In this document: positions 6,503 to 13,338 of the stretch, one piece after another
Layout: every line of letters begins with the position of its first letter
How positions within the stretch are numbered: position 1 is the first letter of the stretch
Assembly (NCBI GenBank): GCA_022837185.1
Contig: JALHJD010000034.1
Coordinates: 1-16,719, forward strand
Length of the DNA: 16,719 nt
Direction of reading: 5' to 3'
DNA from: Desulfobacteraceae bacterium
GTDB lineage: Bacteria; Desulfobacterota; Desulfobulbia; Desulfobulbales; Desulfobulbaceae
Position numbers and translations under genes: made by a program
The notes under the pieces: model-generated
What the model was told of the DNA's origin: nothing
Databases searched by the model: none
What the model saw: the letters and a program-made list of their open reading frames with translations, nothing else

Positions 6503-7654
6503 ATGGAACTGCACATGAACAAGCCCATCTATCTTGATTATAACGCGACAACCCCCCACGCCCCGGAAGTTATTGAGGCCATGCGGCCGTATCTCGAGGA
6601 GCATTTCGGCAATCCGTCGAGCAGCCATTGGTACGGTTCGGAACCGCGGCGGGCGGTGGAGAAGGCCCGTCAACAGGTAGCCGGCCTGCTGGGGTGTGCC
6701 CCGGAGGAGGTCGTTTTTACCAGCGGCGGCACCGAGGCCAATAATCACGCCATCAAAGGCACGGCATGGGCGTTGAGGGACAGGGGGACCCACATCATCA
6801 CCTCCGCCGTGGAGCATCCCGCCGTCCTGGAAGTGTGCCGTGCCCTCGCCGGGTTCGGCTTTGCGACCACTGTGCTGCCGGTGGACGGTGAGGGCCTGGT
6901 CGACCCCGCCGCAGTCGAAGAGGCTGTCCGGCCGGGCACCATCCTGATCACCATCATGCACGCCAACAACGAGGTCGGCGCCATCCAGCCCCTTGCCGAG
7001 ATTGCTGCAATCGCCCGGCGCTACAATGTCATCTTCCATACCGACGCGGCTCAGTCCGTGGGCAAGATACCGGCGGCGGTTGATGCCCTCGGGGTCGATC
7101 TGCTGTCCGTTGCCGGCCACAAACTGTATGCGCCCAAGGGCATCGGCGCGCTCTATATCAGGAGTTCGGTCAAACCGGCCAGGTTCTGTCACGGCGCCGG
7201 CCAGGAGCGCGGCCGGAGGGCCGGAACCGAGAATGTTACGCAGATTGTCGGCCTGGGCAAGGCGTGCGAGCTTGCTTCCCTGAACATGGAGCAACACGCT
7301 GCGGAAATACGGAGGCTGCGGGACAGGCTGGCGGCCGGATTGACCGGCGTCCTTCCGGACAGCAGAGTGAACGGCCATCCCGTCCACAGACTCCCCAATA
7401 CCCTGAGCATGTCGTTCAAGGGGGTGGAAGCGGACAGGCTCATCGAACGGATCGGCGGCGAGGTTGCCGTATCGCCGGGAGCAGCCTGTCATTCCGGGGC
7501 GGTGAGCATCTCCCATGTCCTGTCGGCCATGGGTATTCCGGAGGAATGGGCCAAGGGGACGGTGCGCTTCAGTGTCGGCCGCATGACCACCCTTGCCGAG
7601 GTCGACAGGGCGGCAAAGGTTGTGGCTGCGGCGGTAAGGGAACTGCGGGCCTGA
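6503..7654 (+). CDS. Cysteine desulfurase, class V aminotransferase (NifS/IscS type)
   Basis: PLP enzyme that takes sulfur (or selenium) from cysteine as an enzyme-bound persulfide for Fe-S clusters or other thio-cofactors. 383 residues, normal for the family. Visible features: YLDYNATTP (10-18), TSGGTEANNHAIKG (73-86), H105, D181 in the HTDAAQSVGK segment, the PLP lysine K207 in SVAGHKLYAPKG, and the catalytic cysteine C329 in GAACHSG. The ATG at 6503 has GAGGGG at 6492-6497; the ATG at 6515 lacks one. The GAACHSG form differs from the GSACSSG of housekeeping IscS, suggesting a divergent subgroup. No scaffold (iscU/nifU) or other isc/suf gene is nearby, so its acceptor is unknown. A NifS, IscS or selenium-linked role cannot be separated from sequence alone. 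Confidence 0.93.
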   Translation: MELHMNKPIYLDYNATTPHAPEVIEAMRPYLEEHFGNPSSSHWYGSEPRRAVEKARQQVAGLLGCAPEEVVFTSGGTEANNHAIKGTAWALRDRGTHIITSAVEHPAVLEVCRALAGFGFATTVLPVDGEGLVDPAAVEEAVRPGTILITIMHANNEVGAIQPLAEIAAIARRYNVIFHTDAAQSVGKIPAAVDALGVDLLSVAGHKLYAPKGIGALYIRSSVKPARFCHGAGQERGRRAGTENVTQIVGLGKACELASLNMEQHAAEIRRLRDRLAAGLTGVLPDSRVNGHPVHRLPNTLSMSFKGVEADRLIERIGGEVAVSPGAACHSGAVSISHVLSAMGIPEEWAKGTVRFSVGRMTTLAEVDRAAKVVAAAVRELRA

Positions 7655-7737
7655 AGGCTGACGTTCGAAAGTGTCCACGCCCCCGCCGGCCGGAAATCCG
7701 GGGAGAACCTGACCCCTGCGTCTCAGAGAAGCAGGTT

Positions 7738-7762
7738 TGCACAGGGCCAGGAGGCCCATGCA
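7738..7762. terminator. Hairpin between convergent genes
   Basis: Stem TGCA..GGGCC (7738-7748) with GGCCC.TGCA (7753-7762), loop AGGA, and a small asymmetric bulge. It sits between the ends of the desulfurase and the cysteine-rich gene. There is no adjoining T-run, so it is only a possible terminator for either strand. Confidence 0.4.
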
Positions 7763-7789
7763 GGGCGGGCAGACTGCGCCGTCATTTTT

Positions 7790-8158
7790 TCAGGCCGGGA
7801 TCTTGGGGAAGTTCAGGATAATCTGGATTATTTCCCTGACAAACGCGCATTCGCACCGGGCGCCGCAGGGCTCGAGTCGGTCTCTGTACAGACAGTATCC
7901 GGGGCACTCCTCGGTGCCGGTTTTTCGTTGTTCGAATTTGTCCCCCGAATAGAGGTCAATGAAATCCCGTACCCGGACGGCCATGGTGGTGCAGCAGCCG
8001 TCAACGGTATGAGTAAATAAAAAGAGGCCGGATTCCAGGTCGTCGAAATCCGCCTGGTAACCGTTCAGCTTCAGGGTCCGGTCATGCAGGAAATCGACCC
8101 TGGTTCCCCAGTTCATGGCACACATTGGACAGGTCTTGAAGAGTGTTCCGTTGTGCAT
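7790..8158 (-). CDS. Cysteine-rich uncharacterised protein (122 aa)
   Basis: I cannot name this family. 122 residues from the ATG at 8158, supported by GGAGAAG eight bases upstream; an in-frame ATG at 8176 lacks such a site. The cysteines form a pattern: CPMCAMNW near the start, DGCCTTMAV in the middle, and CPGYCLYRDRLEPCGARCEC near the end. That makes ten or so cysteines, enough for one or two metal or Fe-S sites. The central part (GYQADFDDLESGLFLFTHT) and the C-terminus (AFVREIIQIIL) look like a folded, conserved core. No signal peptide or membrane helix. First of three minus-strand genes facing the cysteine desulfurase. A metal-binding or redox regulatory role is plausible but unproven. 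Confidence 0.75.
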   Translation of the reverse strand: MHNGTLFKTCPMCAMNWGTRVDFLHDRTLKLNGYQADFDDLESGLFLFTHTVDGCCTTMAVRVRDFIDLYSGDKFEQRKTGTEECPGYCLYRDRLEPCGARCECAFVREIIQIILNFPKIPA

Positions 8159-8305
8159 GGCGGCTTCTCCGTTCATGATGGGTCTATTCCGCGGTGCAGG
8201 CTCCGGGCGGTGTTTCCGGCGGCATGGTTTGCGCCGCAGGAGTGCTGCACCGGCAGCAGTCAAGGCGGCCGCCCGGGGACCGGAGGGAGGGGCGGGGGGC
8301 GCCCG

Positions 8306-8560
8306 TCAGGCAATCCATTCCTTCAGCCAGTATTGGTCCACCGCCCCTGCCTTCAAAAGGGGGTCTTCGGCAATGATTCTTCCGGCCTTCTCGGGACTGT
8401 CCGAAGAGAAGACGATCAGTCCCCCGCTTCTGTCGGCAAAAGGACCGTTGACATAATGATCGAGCTCAAGGCTCTTCCAGTAGCGGACATGCTGACCAAG
8501 GCTGCCCCGGATGGTGTCGATATCTTCCCTGAGAAAGTAGATGAAGGCGTATTTTCTCAT
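8306..8560 (-). CDS. YciI-like protein (dimeric alpha/beta-barrel fold)
   Basis: 84 residues from the ATG at 8558-8560 (MRKYAFIYFL). It shows the usual YciI pattern: an N-terminal beta strand, a His followed by YW (H24, Y27, W28), the NGPFADRSGGLIVF segment, EKAGRIIAEDPLL and a terminal YWLKEWIA. YciI proteins are small cytoplasmic proteins of the ferredoxin-like barrel fold. Their general biochemical role is unsettled; some members are fused to or act as dehalogenase- or hydrolase-like enzymes. The Shine-Dalgarno is weak. It lies between the cysteine-rich gene and the phosphoribosyltransferase on the same strand with short spacers, so co-transcription is possible. The assignment to the family is firmer than any function. 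Confidence 0.86.
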   Translation of the reverse strand: MRKYAFIYFLREDIDTIRGSLGQHVRYWKSLELDHYVNGPFADRSGGLIVFSSDSPEKAGRIIAEDPLLKAGAVDQYWLKEWIA

Positions 8561-8633
8561 TGTCTGACCGGAAAAGGTTGGCTGTTGGCGTTGACCGGGT
8601 TCGGCGGGCATGTGCCGCCGGCGGTATATCCTG

Positions 8634-9248
8634 TTATTTCTGCTGCTGCAGGGTGAGTATTTTTTCGACCAGGGACCGGCGTATCCGCAGGCCGAAGCGC
8701 GAATCCAGCAGTTTCACCGCCTCGCCGGCATCTGCCGGGCGCCGGTTCAGACGGGCGAGAAAGCCGTTGACGTCTTCATACACCGCCCACGGGTAAATGA
8801 TCCAGCGCCATTTGACGATCCGGTGGGCATGGTAGTCGGGCCGCACGGTCGAGGTTTCCTTGTGATGCATAACGGCGATGCGGACGGCGGCGGCTCCGAG
8901 TCCGGCCAGGTGTTCCCGGGCCAGGGCCAGTGTGTCGCCGGTGTCGCTGACATCATCGACCAGCAGGACATTTTTGTTGTCCAGGCTGCGGCAGAGACCC
9001 TCGACCAGTACCGCATCCCCGCGCCTGGCGGCTCCGGCGGTATAATGGACGATGCGGATGCTGCTCAGATCGGCGAGATCGAGGAAATCGCACAGCAGAC
9101 GGGCGGGTACATACCCGCCGCGGGCAATCGCCACGACAATATCGGGCCGGAAACCGGAGCGGCGGATCCGCACGGCAAGATCATGGGTGAGGTTCATGAC
9201 CCTGGCCCAGGAGACCAGTTCACAATAAAATTTCCGTTTCAGTGCCAT
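8634..9248 (-). CDS. Phosphoribosyltransferase family protein (xanthine/hypoxanthine-type)
   Basis: Type I PRTase fold enzyme, likely salvaging a purine base with PRPP in the cytoplasm. 204 residues. The PRPP-binding signature VLLVDDVSDTGDTL is clear (about 94-107). An earlier IVVAIARGGYVPARLL segment matches the PPi-binding loop region. WRWIIYPWAVYEDVNGF near 148-164 resembles the xanthine/archaeal-type group, where an aromatic residue stacks on the base and a C-terminal segment packs on it. The C-terminal ~45 residues are a helical extension beyond a minimal PRTase. The ATG at 9248 has GGGGAA upstream. The substrate base is not certain (xanthine, hypoxanthine or guanine), so no gene symbol is given. 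Last-upstream gene of the 7790-9248 minus-strand cluster. Confidence 0.9.
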   Translation of the reverse strand: MALKRKFYCELVSWARVMNLTHDLAVRIRRSGFRPDIVVAIARGGYVPARLLCDFLDLADLSSIRIVHYTAGAARRGDAVLVEGLCRSLDNKNVLLVDDVSDTGDTLALAREHLAGLGAAAVRIAVMHHKETSTVRPDYHAHRIVKWRWIIYPWAVYEDVNGFLARLNRRPADAGEAVKLLDSRFGLRIRRSLVEKILTLQQQK

Positions 9249-9590
9249 ACGGTTCCCCAGCGGCCTCTTTGACGGAAGCGGAAGACAAAATGGGCATGAT
9301 TGCCGCGCGGTTTCGCCTGCCGCTGAAGGATGCCGCCGGGCCGGGCGGCGGCTTCAACCCGCGCCTCTGCGATCAGGATTCGATCCCGATGAGAACAAGT
9401 GTGCGGTTTTAGATGTTTGGCCCGCAGGCTATGCGCTTGCTTTCACATTCCTGCCAACGGCCCATCGGTTCCCGGCGCAGCCGGTCCCTGACAGCCTTCA
9501 GCCCCCAGTCTGACCGCCCGACAAAAGACAGCCGACTCTCGGCGAAGCCGTTCTCTGCCCTCTGTGGTCTGTCACCTGGTATCCATCCCG
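9249..9590. other. Intergenic stretch with a start-less open frame
   Basis: 342 bp without a confident gene. On the minus strand one frame stays open from about 9625 to a TAA at 9409-9411 and reads like protein (for example SRLSFVGRSDWGLKAVRDRL), but it has no ATG, GTG or TTG start in a sensible place. It could be a gene remnant. On the plus strand a frame at 9413-9610 has unlikely composition. No tRNA, riboswitch or CRISPR was seen. Confidence 0.5.
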
Positions 9591-9896
9591 TTATTTTTTT
9601 ATCCTGGTGATCATCTCCTCGACCTCCTCATAGCCCTCCCGGTAAAATGTATTTTCTTCCGGATCCAGTTCGTGCAGCAGGCGGAGAAACTCCCCGGCGT
9701 GCTCCTTTTCCTCGTTGGCTATGTCGATCAGGACTTCCTGGGCAAGCTTGTCGTCCGTGCTTTCGGCTGTCTGCTGGTAAAGCTGGATCGCTTCGTATTC
9801 CGCGGCAATCATGAAGCGGATCGCGCGGATCAGCTCTTCCCTGGTCAATTTTCGGTCGCTTTTCTTCACTGTAAAAGGGCTGCTGAATTCGGGCAT
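9591..9896 (-). CDS. Ferritin-like protein of the encapsulated (EncFtn/PF1192) type
   Basis: Small four-helix-type iron-binding protein, 101 residues. Such proteins form decamers with ferroxidase sites and in many bacteria and archaea are loaded into encapsulin shells for iron storage. Iron-ligand residues are recognisable: E33 in MIAAEYEAIQLYQ, then E63-x-x-H66 in ANEEKEHAGEF. The downstream LHELDPEEN and GYEEVEEM segments resemble, from memory, the N-terminal ferritin-like domain of the Pyrococcus furiosus encapsulin. The ATG at 9896 is well supported by AGGAGGTG (9901-9908). No encapsulin shell gene is in the window, and no obvious cargo-loading peptide is seen at the short C-terminus (ITRIKK). 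A free-standing rubrerythrin-like role is the alternative. Confidence 0.9.
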   Translation of the reverse strand: MPEFSSPFTVKKSDRKLTREELIRAIRFMIAAEYEAIQLYQQTAESTDDKLAQEVLIDIANEEKEHAGEFLRLLHELDPEENTFYREGYEEVEEMITRIKK

Positions 9897-10003
9897 CGTT
9901 CACCTCCTGTCCCTGAATGCATTATCCATCACCGTTTTCCGTTTGGCCCATCACTATCCGGTGCCGAAAGGCCGTGCGAAAACGGGCCGGGTCGAACCGT
10001 CGT

Positions 10004-10246
10004 TCAGTCGAGAATAACCCGGATCCGATTTTTTTCAAATTCAATCGTGTCGCCGGCCACCACCTTTTTTCCCTTCCGTGTCTCAACCACGCCGTTGAGC
10101 CGCACCAGTCCGCCGGTGACAGCGCTTTTGGCCTCGCCCCCGCTCCCGACCAGGTTGCCGAGCTTGAGGATCTTGTACAGTTCTATGGGCTCCCTGTGGA
10201 TCCGAACGGGAGTAGGGCGCACCCCGGTGTCTTTTTTTCCGTCCAT
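10004..10246 (-). CDS. S4-domain RNA-binding protein (YbcJ-like)
   Basis: 80 residues from the ATG at 10246. It matches small single-domain S4 proteins: IELYKILKLGNLVGSGGEAKSAV, then the S4 core VRLNGVVETRKGKKVVAGDTIEF. The S4 fold binds structured RNA, as in ribosomal protein S4 and pseudouridine synthases; stand-alone copies like E. coli YbcJ are thought to bind RNA but have no fixed role. AGGAGAG directly precedes ATG 10246. A TTG at 10261 is in frame but overlaps the upstream stop codon. It starts 11 bp after the end of the phosphotransferase gene on the same strand, so the two are probably co-transcribed and possibly coupled. Confidence 0.88.
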   Translation of the reverse strand: MDGKKDTGVRPTPVRIHREPIELYKILKLGNLVGSGGEAKSAVTGGLVRLNGVVETRKGKKVVAGDTIEFEKNRIRVILD

Positions 10247-10257
10247 CTCTCCTGTCC

Positions 10258-12399
10258 TCAACCGCCGGCCGTATTCACCGTGACATTGAACTCATCCAGC
10301 CGGATCTCGCCGTTCTTCCCCTCGCCAACCAGGTGAAAGGAGAAGGCCTGCCGGCTTTCCGGATTGGAAAAACCAAATTCCACCTTCCCCTCCTCGCCGG
10401 CATGGAGGACCGGGAACTGGGGGAAGGGAATGTCCAGGACCTGTTGTTCGAACTGGCGGAGGGACAGCTTCAGACGGACACCGGTCTCCGGCGCCTGCAG
10501 GGCCCGGACGCGTATGGAAACATGCACTGTTGAATTGGCCGGAAAATCGAGGTACTGCGCCCCGGCGAGATTGTCGGTCCATTCATTGGCGATTTTTTCG
10601 GGGAGCCGGCGAACCTCGCCGCTGGCGAAGCGCAATTGATGGGTGCGGCTCCGGCCGGTAAGTTTGTGATCGAGGGTTGCGGCCATGGCAAAGAGTTTTG
10701 CCGCCTGTTTTCCCTTGTCGGGCTGCAGTTCCGCCGGGGGGAAGCCGATCAGGCTGGGGGAAGGACCCATTCGGCAATCCCCGTTCCTGGTGCATTCGTA
10801 GCGCATATTCCCGCTGGTGTGCCAGCGGAGCTTGCCGGCGGTATAGGCGACCATTTCCCGCGGGGACGGGTAGTCACGGAAAAAGCTTCTGCCGATGACG
10901 CCGGGGGGAATGTCGAGGCCGAGGTAGTCGAGGATGGATGCAGGTATATCCACCAGACCGTAGGTACCGTGCTTGAGGCGGGGCAGCAGTTCCTGCTCCG
11001 GGGCAAGGAGAATGCCTATCCCCCAGCTGCTGACCCAGTCCGCCAGTTCAGCGCCGTGGGATTCATCGGAGGTGATCAGGACCAGGGTGTCTTCCAGGAC
11101 GCCGTCCTGCCGCAGGCCGTTGATGAAGCCTGCCACTGCTTCGTCGAGGAGGGCGACGGTGGCGAGCTTCCTCGAGGGATAGCCGGCGGCGAGGTCCTCG
11201 GGCGCAGCATAGGGCTGATGGGTGCCGACGGTCAGCAGGGTGAGCATCCAGGGGCGGTCGGCCGCCTGCAGTTCGGCGATATATTCCCGCGCGCCGCGGA
11301 AAAAATCAGGGTCATTCACGCCCCAGACAAAAGGAGAGCGGTCCGGGGCGGTAAACCATTCCTCGCCGTGAACCTCCTGAAAGCCGATGGTCGGCATGAC
11401 CATGTCCTTGCCCATGAAGGACAGGCCGGCCCCCTGCAGAAAATGAGTGCTCCAGCCGCTTTCCGCCATCCGTGCGGGGAGGCATTCCCGGGCCCGGGAT
11501 TGGTTCTCCTGGAGTTCGAACGCCTTGGGGGTTTCGAAGGAAAGCTTGCTGAAGTCTCCGCACAGTATGGAGTACAGACCGCGGATCGTCTGGTGGCTGT
11601 GGGTGATGAAATCCGGGATCAGCATGGCGTCGGCGGTGCCCGCCGCCAGTGCCTTCATCTCCAGAGGACCGGGCGGTACGGCCATCGCCTCGCGAATCTC
11701 CGGATGGTACAGGCCGGTGATGCCCTCCAGGGTGACGATGAGCACGTTTCTGGCTTTGCCTTTGTCCGGCAGCAGAGTGCTGCCCTGGAGATCGAGCTGT
11801 CTGAGACCCGGCGGCAGGTCGGCCGCGGGCACCGGCTTTGCCGGGGGATGAAAGGTTGCGGCCACCGCGTCGGCTATGAACCAGTGCAGGGGGTTGAAGC
11901 GGGCGGCTATGCCCGCTTCGTCGTATTGCCGGCTGAGAAAACCTTGCAGAAGGAGCAGGGCGATTGCCGCCGTCAGGCCCTTGCGCAGGTATCCGGGTCG
12001 GGGCCGGTATACCGGGAAAACAGCGGCCAGAACCGCCGACAGGATGATGAAAACGGTAAAGTACGGATAATTGAGGGTCAGCCCGGCCGTACTGTTTTTC
12101 ATGAAGGTCGGGTCGAAGAGATAGGCGATGTCCTCCCGGGCGGGCAGGCGGTGCAGGGCAGCGAACAGCTCCTGCGCGCCGGCCTGAAACAGGGCCCAGA
12201 GCAGGAGCGGAAAAAGCCGCAGCCAGCGCGGGGAGACCGCCGCCGGCAGAAAGACCAGCAGGCCGAGGCCCACGTCGGAGAGCAGGCCGACGGGTTCGGT
12301 GAAGCCTTTCTGCAGGCCGCGCCAGGCGGCCGGGGCAAAACAGGGAACCGCGACGGCAAGAAGGGCTATGCGCTGTGACAGGACTGTGCTTCGGAACAT
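10258..12399 (-). CDS. LTA synthase family membrane phosphotransferase (sulfatase fold)
   Basis: Membrane protein whose extracytoplasmic sulfatase-fold domain likely transfers a phosphoglycerol or similar group to a glycan or lipid, as in LtaS and OpgB. 713 residues from the ATG at 12399 (a TTG two codons earlier is less likely). About four to five hydrophobic segments lie in residues 8-155. Catalytic-domain features: E225 (VTLEGIT, metal), T271 in HSHQTIRG (nucleophile), H394 (VGTHQPY), and D445/H448 in ITSDESHG (metal). In LtaS the last Asp and His are adjacent, whereas here two residues separate them. Residues ~600-713 form a beta-rich extra domain that ordinary LtaS lacks. Gram-negative cells lack lipoteichoic acid, so the acceptor is unknown. 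It precedes the S4 gene in an apparent operon. Confidence 0.92.
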   Translation of the reverse strand: MFRSTVLSQRIALLAVAVPCFAPAAWRGLQKGFTEPVGLLSDVGLGLLVFLPAAVSPRWLRLFPLLLWALFQAGAQELFAALHRLPAREDIAYLFDPTFMKNSTAGLTLNYPYFTVFIILSAVLAAVFPVYRPRPGYLRKGLTAAIALLLLQGFLSRQYDEAGIAARFNPLHWFIADAVAATFHPPAKPVPAADLPPGLRQLDLQGSTLLPDKGKARNVLIVTLEGITGLYHPEIREAMAVPPGPLEMKALAAGTADAMLIPDFITHSHQTIRGLYSILCGDFSKLSFETPKAFELQENQSRARECLPARMAESGWSTHFLQGAGLSFMGKDMVMPTIGFQEVHGEEWFTAPDRSPFVWGVNDPDFFRGAREYIAELQAADRPWMLTLLTVGTHQPYAAPEDLAAGYPSRKLATVALLDEAVAGFINGLRQDGVLEDTLVLITSDESHGAELADWVSSWGIGILLAPEQELLPRLKHGTYGLVDIPASILDYLGLDIPPGVIGRSFFRDYPSPREMVAYTAGKLRWHTSGNMRYECTRNGDCRMGPSPSLIGFPPAELQPDKGKQAAKLFAMAATLDHKLTGRSRTHQLRFASGEVRRLPEKIANEWTDNLAGAQYLDFPANSTVHVSIRVRALQAPETGVRLKLSLRQFEQQVLDIPFPQFPVLHAGEEGKVEFGFSNPESRQAFSFHLVGEGKNGEIRLDEFNVTVNTAGG

Positions 12400-12401
12400 A
12401 A

Positions 12402-12444
12402 ACAACCTCGTCCCCCAGGGGGACAGGAGTGTGGGAAAGGTTGT
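12402..12444 (-). promoter_or_regulatory. Possible structured 5' leader hiding the ribosome-binding site
   Basis: In the mRNA of the phosphotransferase, ACAACCT (complement of 12438-12444) can pair exactly with AGGTTGT (complement of 12402-12408), which contains the AGG of the Shine-Dalgarno, 3 bases before the ATG. Enclosed is a perfect 7-bp hairpin GTCCCCC-T-GGGGGAC (12410-12424). The pairing is seen in the sequence; a regulatory effect is inferred. The 15-bp palindrome could equally be a protein operator. Confidence 0.4.
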
Positions 12445-12557
12445 CTATATAGTAAGTTCGATGGGGCAAAAAGGCGAGTCCCGTTTCGCCGGCCGGTGCG
12501 GATTTTTCCTTTGCCGGAGATCCGCCGGGGGACCGGAAGGCGAGGGCTCCGGTTTCC

Positions 12558-13249
12558 TCATTTTCTGGATCGCCCCCGGCATGCCAGCCCGCCTTGTGCC
12601 CGGTGGGTTCTCAGGTAGGCACCCGACCGGTAGAACGTGTCATAAAAATCAAGGTCGGGATGATGGGCCTGCAGGTACATGATCAGGAGCATGGAAGGCA
12701 CCGTGCCCGGAAATTTGCCGAAGGTGTCGTAGATGTACCGGGCCTGGAGGGCCACGCATTCCTTGAACCGTTCATCATGCACCCGGGCGGCCGATCGGAC
12801 TTTGCGGCTGTCCTTCCACGGCCCCGGGGTGTCGGGGTGAAACGGACCGCCGTTGCGGAGACACAAGGCCTCCACGGCATCACGCATGTCGGGGTGGTGC
12901 GGCGGGCAATATCCCTCCATCACGCCCTCGAGCCCGGTGGGGTTGGGATGGGGCCAGCGCGGGTCCGTATCGTAGCGGAAACCGAGGCCGGGAACCTCGG
13001 GGTTGCCGCTGGCGCCCGGGGCGGCAAGGGCGTCGACGCCGTTGAACATCCAGCCTCCCAGCCCCATGGCCTGGACATCAGGGCGCCGGAATAGCAGCTC
13101 GTGGCCAGTTCGGCCGTCAGTTCCGACATCGACCACTGGTCGACAAAGGTGATGGGCCAGACATTGCCCACGTCGATTTCGATGAGATATTTCCTGCGCT
13201 GGGTTGAGGAAAATTTGCACCCATCGGGGTCGGGATTGCAAAATACATG
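12558..13249 (-). pseudogene. Frameshifted, 5'-eroded gene remnant of unknown family
   Basis: Two minus-strand frames each read as good protein and join at one point. The upstream frame (about 13249-13076) gives KYLIEIDVGNVWPITFVDQW and ends in SCYSGALM. The next frame (13076-12558) begins VQAMGLGGWMFNG and runs through DTPGPWKD and ALQARYIYDTFGKFPGTVPS to a TGA at 12558. They meet at 13074-13078; adding a single base between ATG and TC restores one continuous reading frame. No start codon or ribosome site precedes the upstream part, which runs into the promoter of the divergent cytochrome gene, so the 5' end also seems lost. I recall similar uncharacterised proteins but cannot name the family. 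A sequencing error could explain the frameshift but not the missing start. Confidence 0.66.
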
Positions 13250-13268
13250 GATTTGTTGTTTTTTGGGG

Positions 13269-13274
13269 TATAAT
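13269..13274 (+). promoter_or_regulatory. Candidate -10 element for the cytochrome gene
   Basis: A perfect TATAAT lies 64 bp before the cytochrome start, in an AT-rich stretch. No convincing TTGACA-like -35 is found 16-18 bp upstream, so an activator-dependent promoter is possible. Confidence 0.35.
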
Positions 13275-13338
13275 TGAAAAAGGAGGAACGCGGGAGAAAC
13301 GTTCCGCAATCGGCAAAAAGAGAAATGGAGGTACAGTC

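Noticed and set aside
6395..7759. 454-codon minus-strand open frame opposite the cysteine desulfurase
   Set aside because: Composition typical of an antisense shadow; the plus strand carries complete PLP-enzyme motifs.
9530..9575. Peptide SGGQTG in a minus-strand frame, resembling the molybdenum-carrier signature
   Set aside because: The frame ends in a stop one codon later and lacks the rest of the family; a different frame across the same bases reads better.
9413..9610. Short plus-strand open frame in the 9249-9590 spacer
   Set aside because: No ribosome-binding site, Ser/Pro/Arg-rich, and it overlaps the 3' end of the ferritin-like gene.
10636..12378. 580-codon plus-strand open frame opposite the LTA-synthase-type gene
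   Set aside because: Gly/Gln/Arg-rich with no domain; the minus strand has membrane segments and sulfatase-fold catalytic residues.
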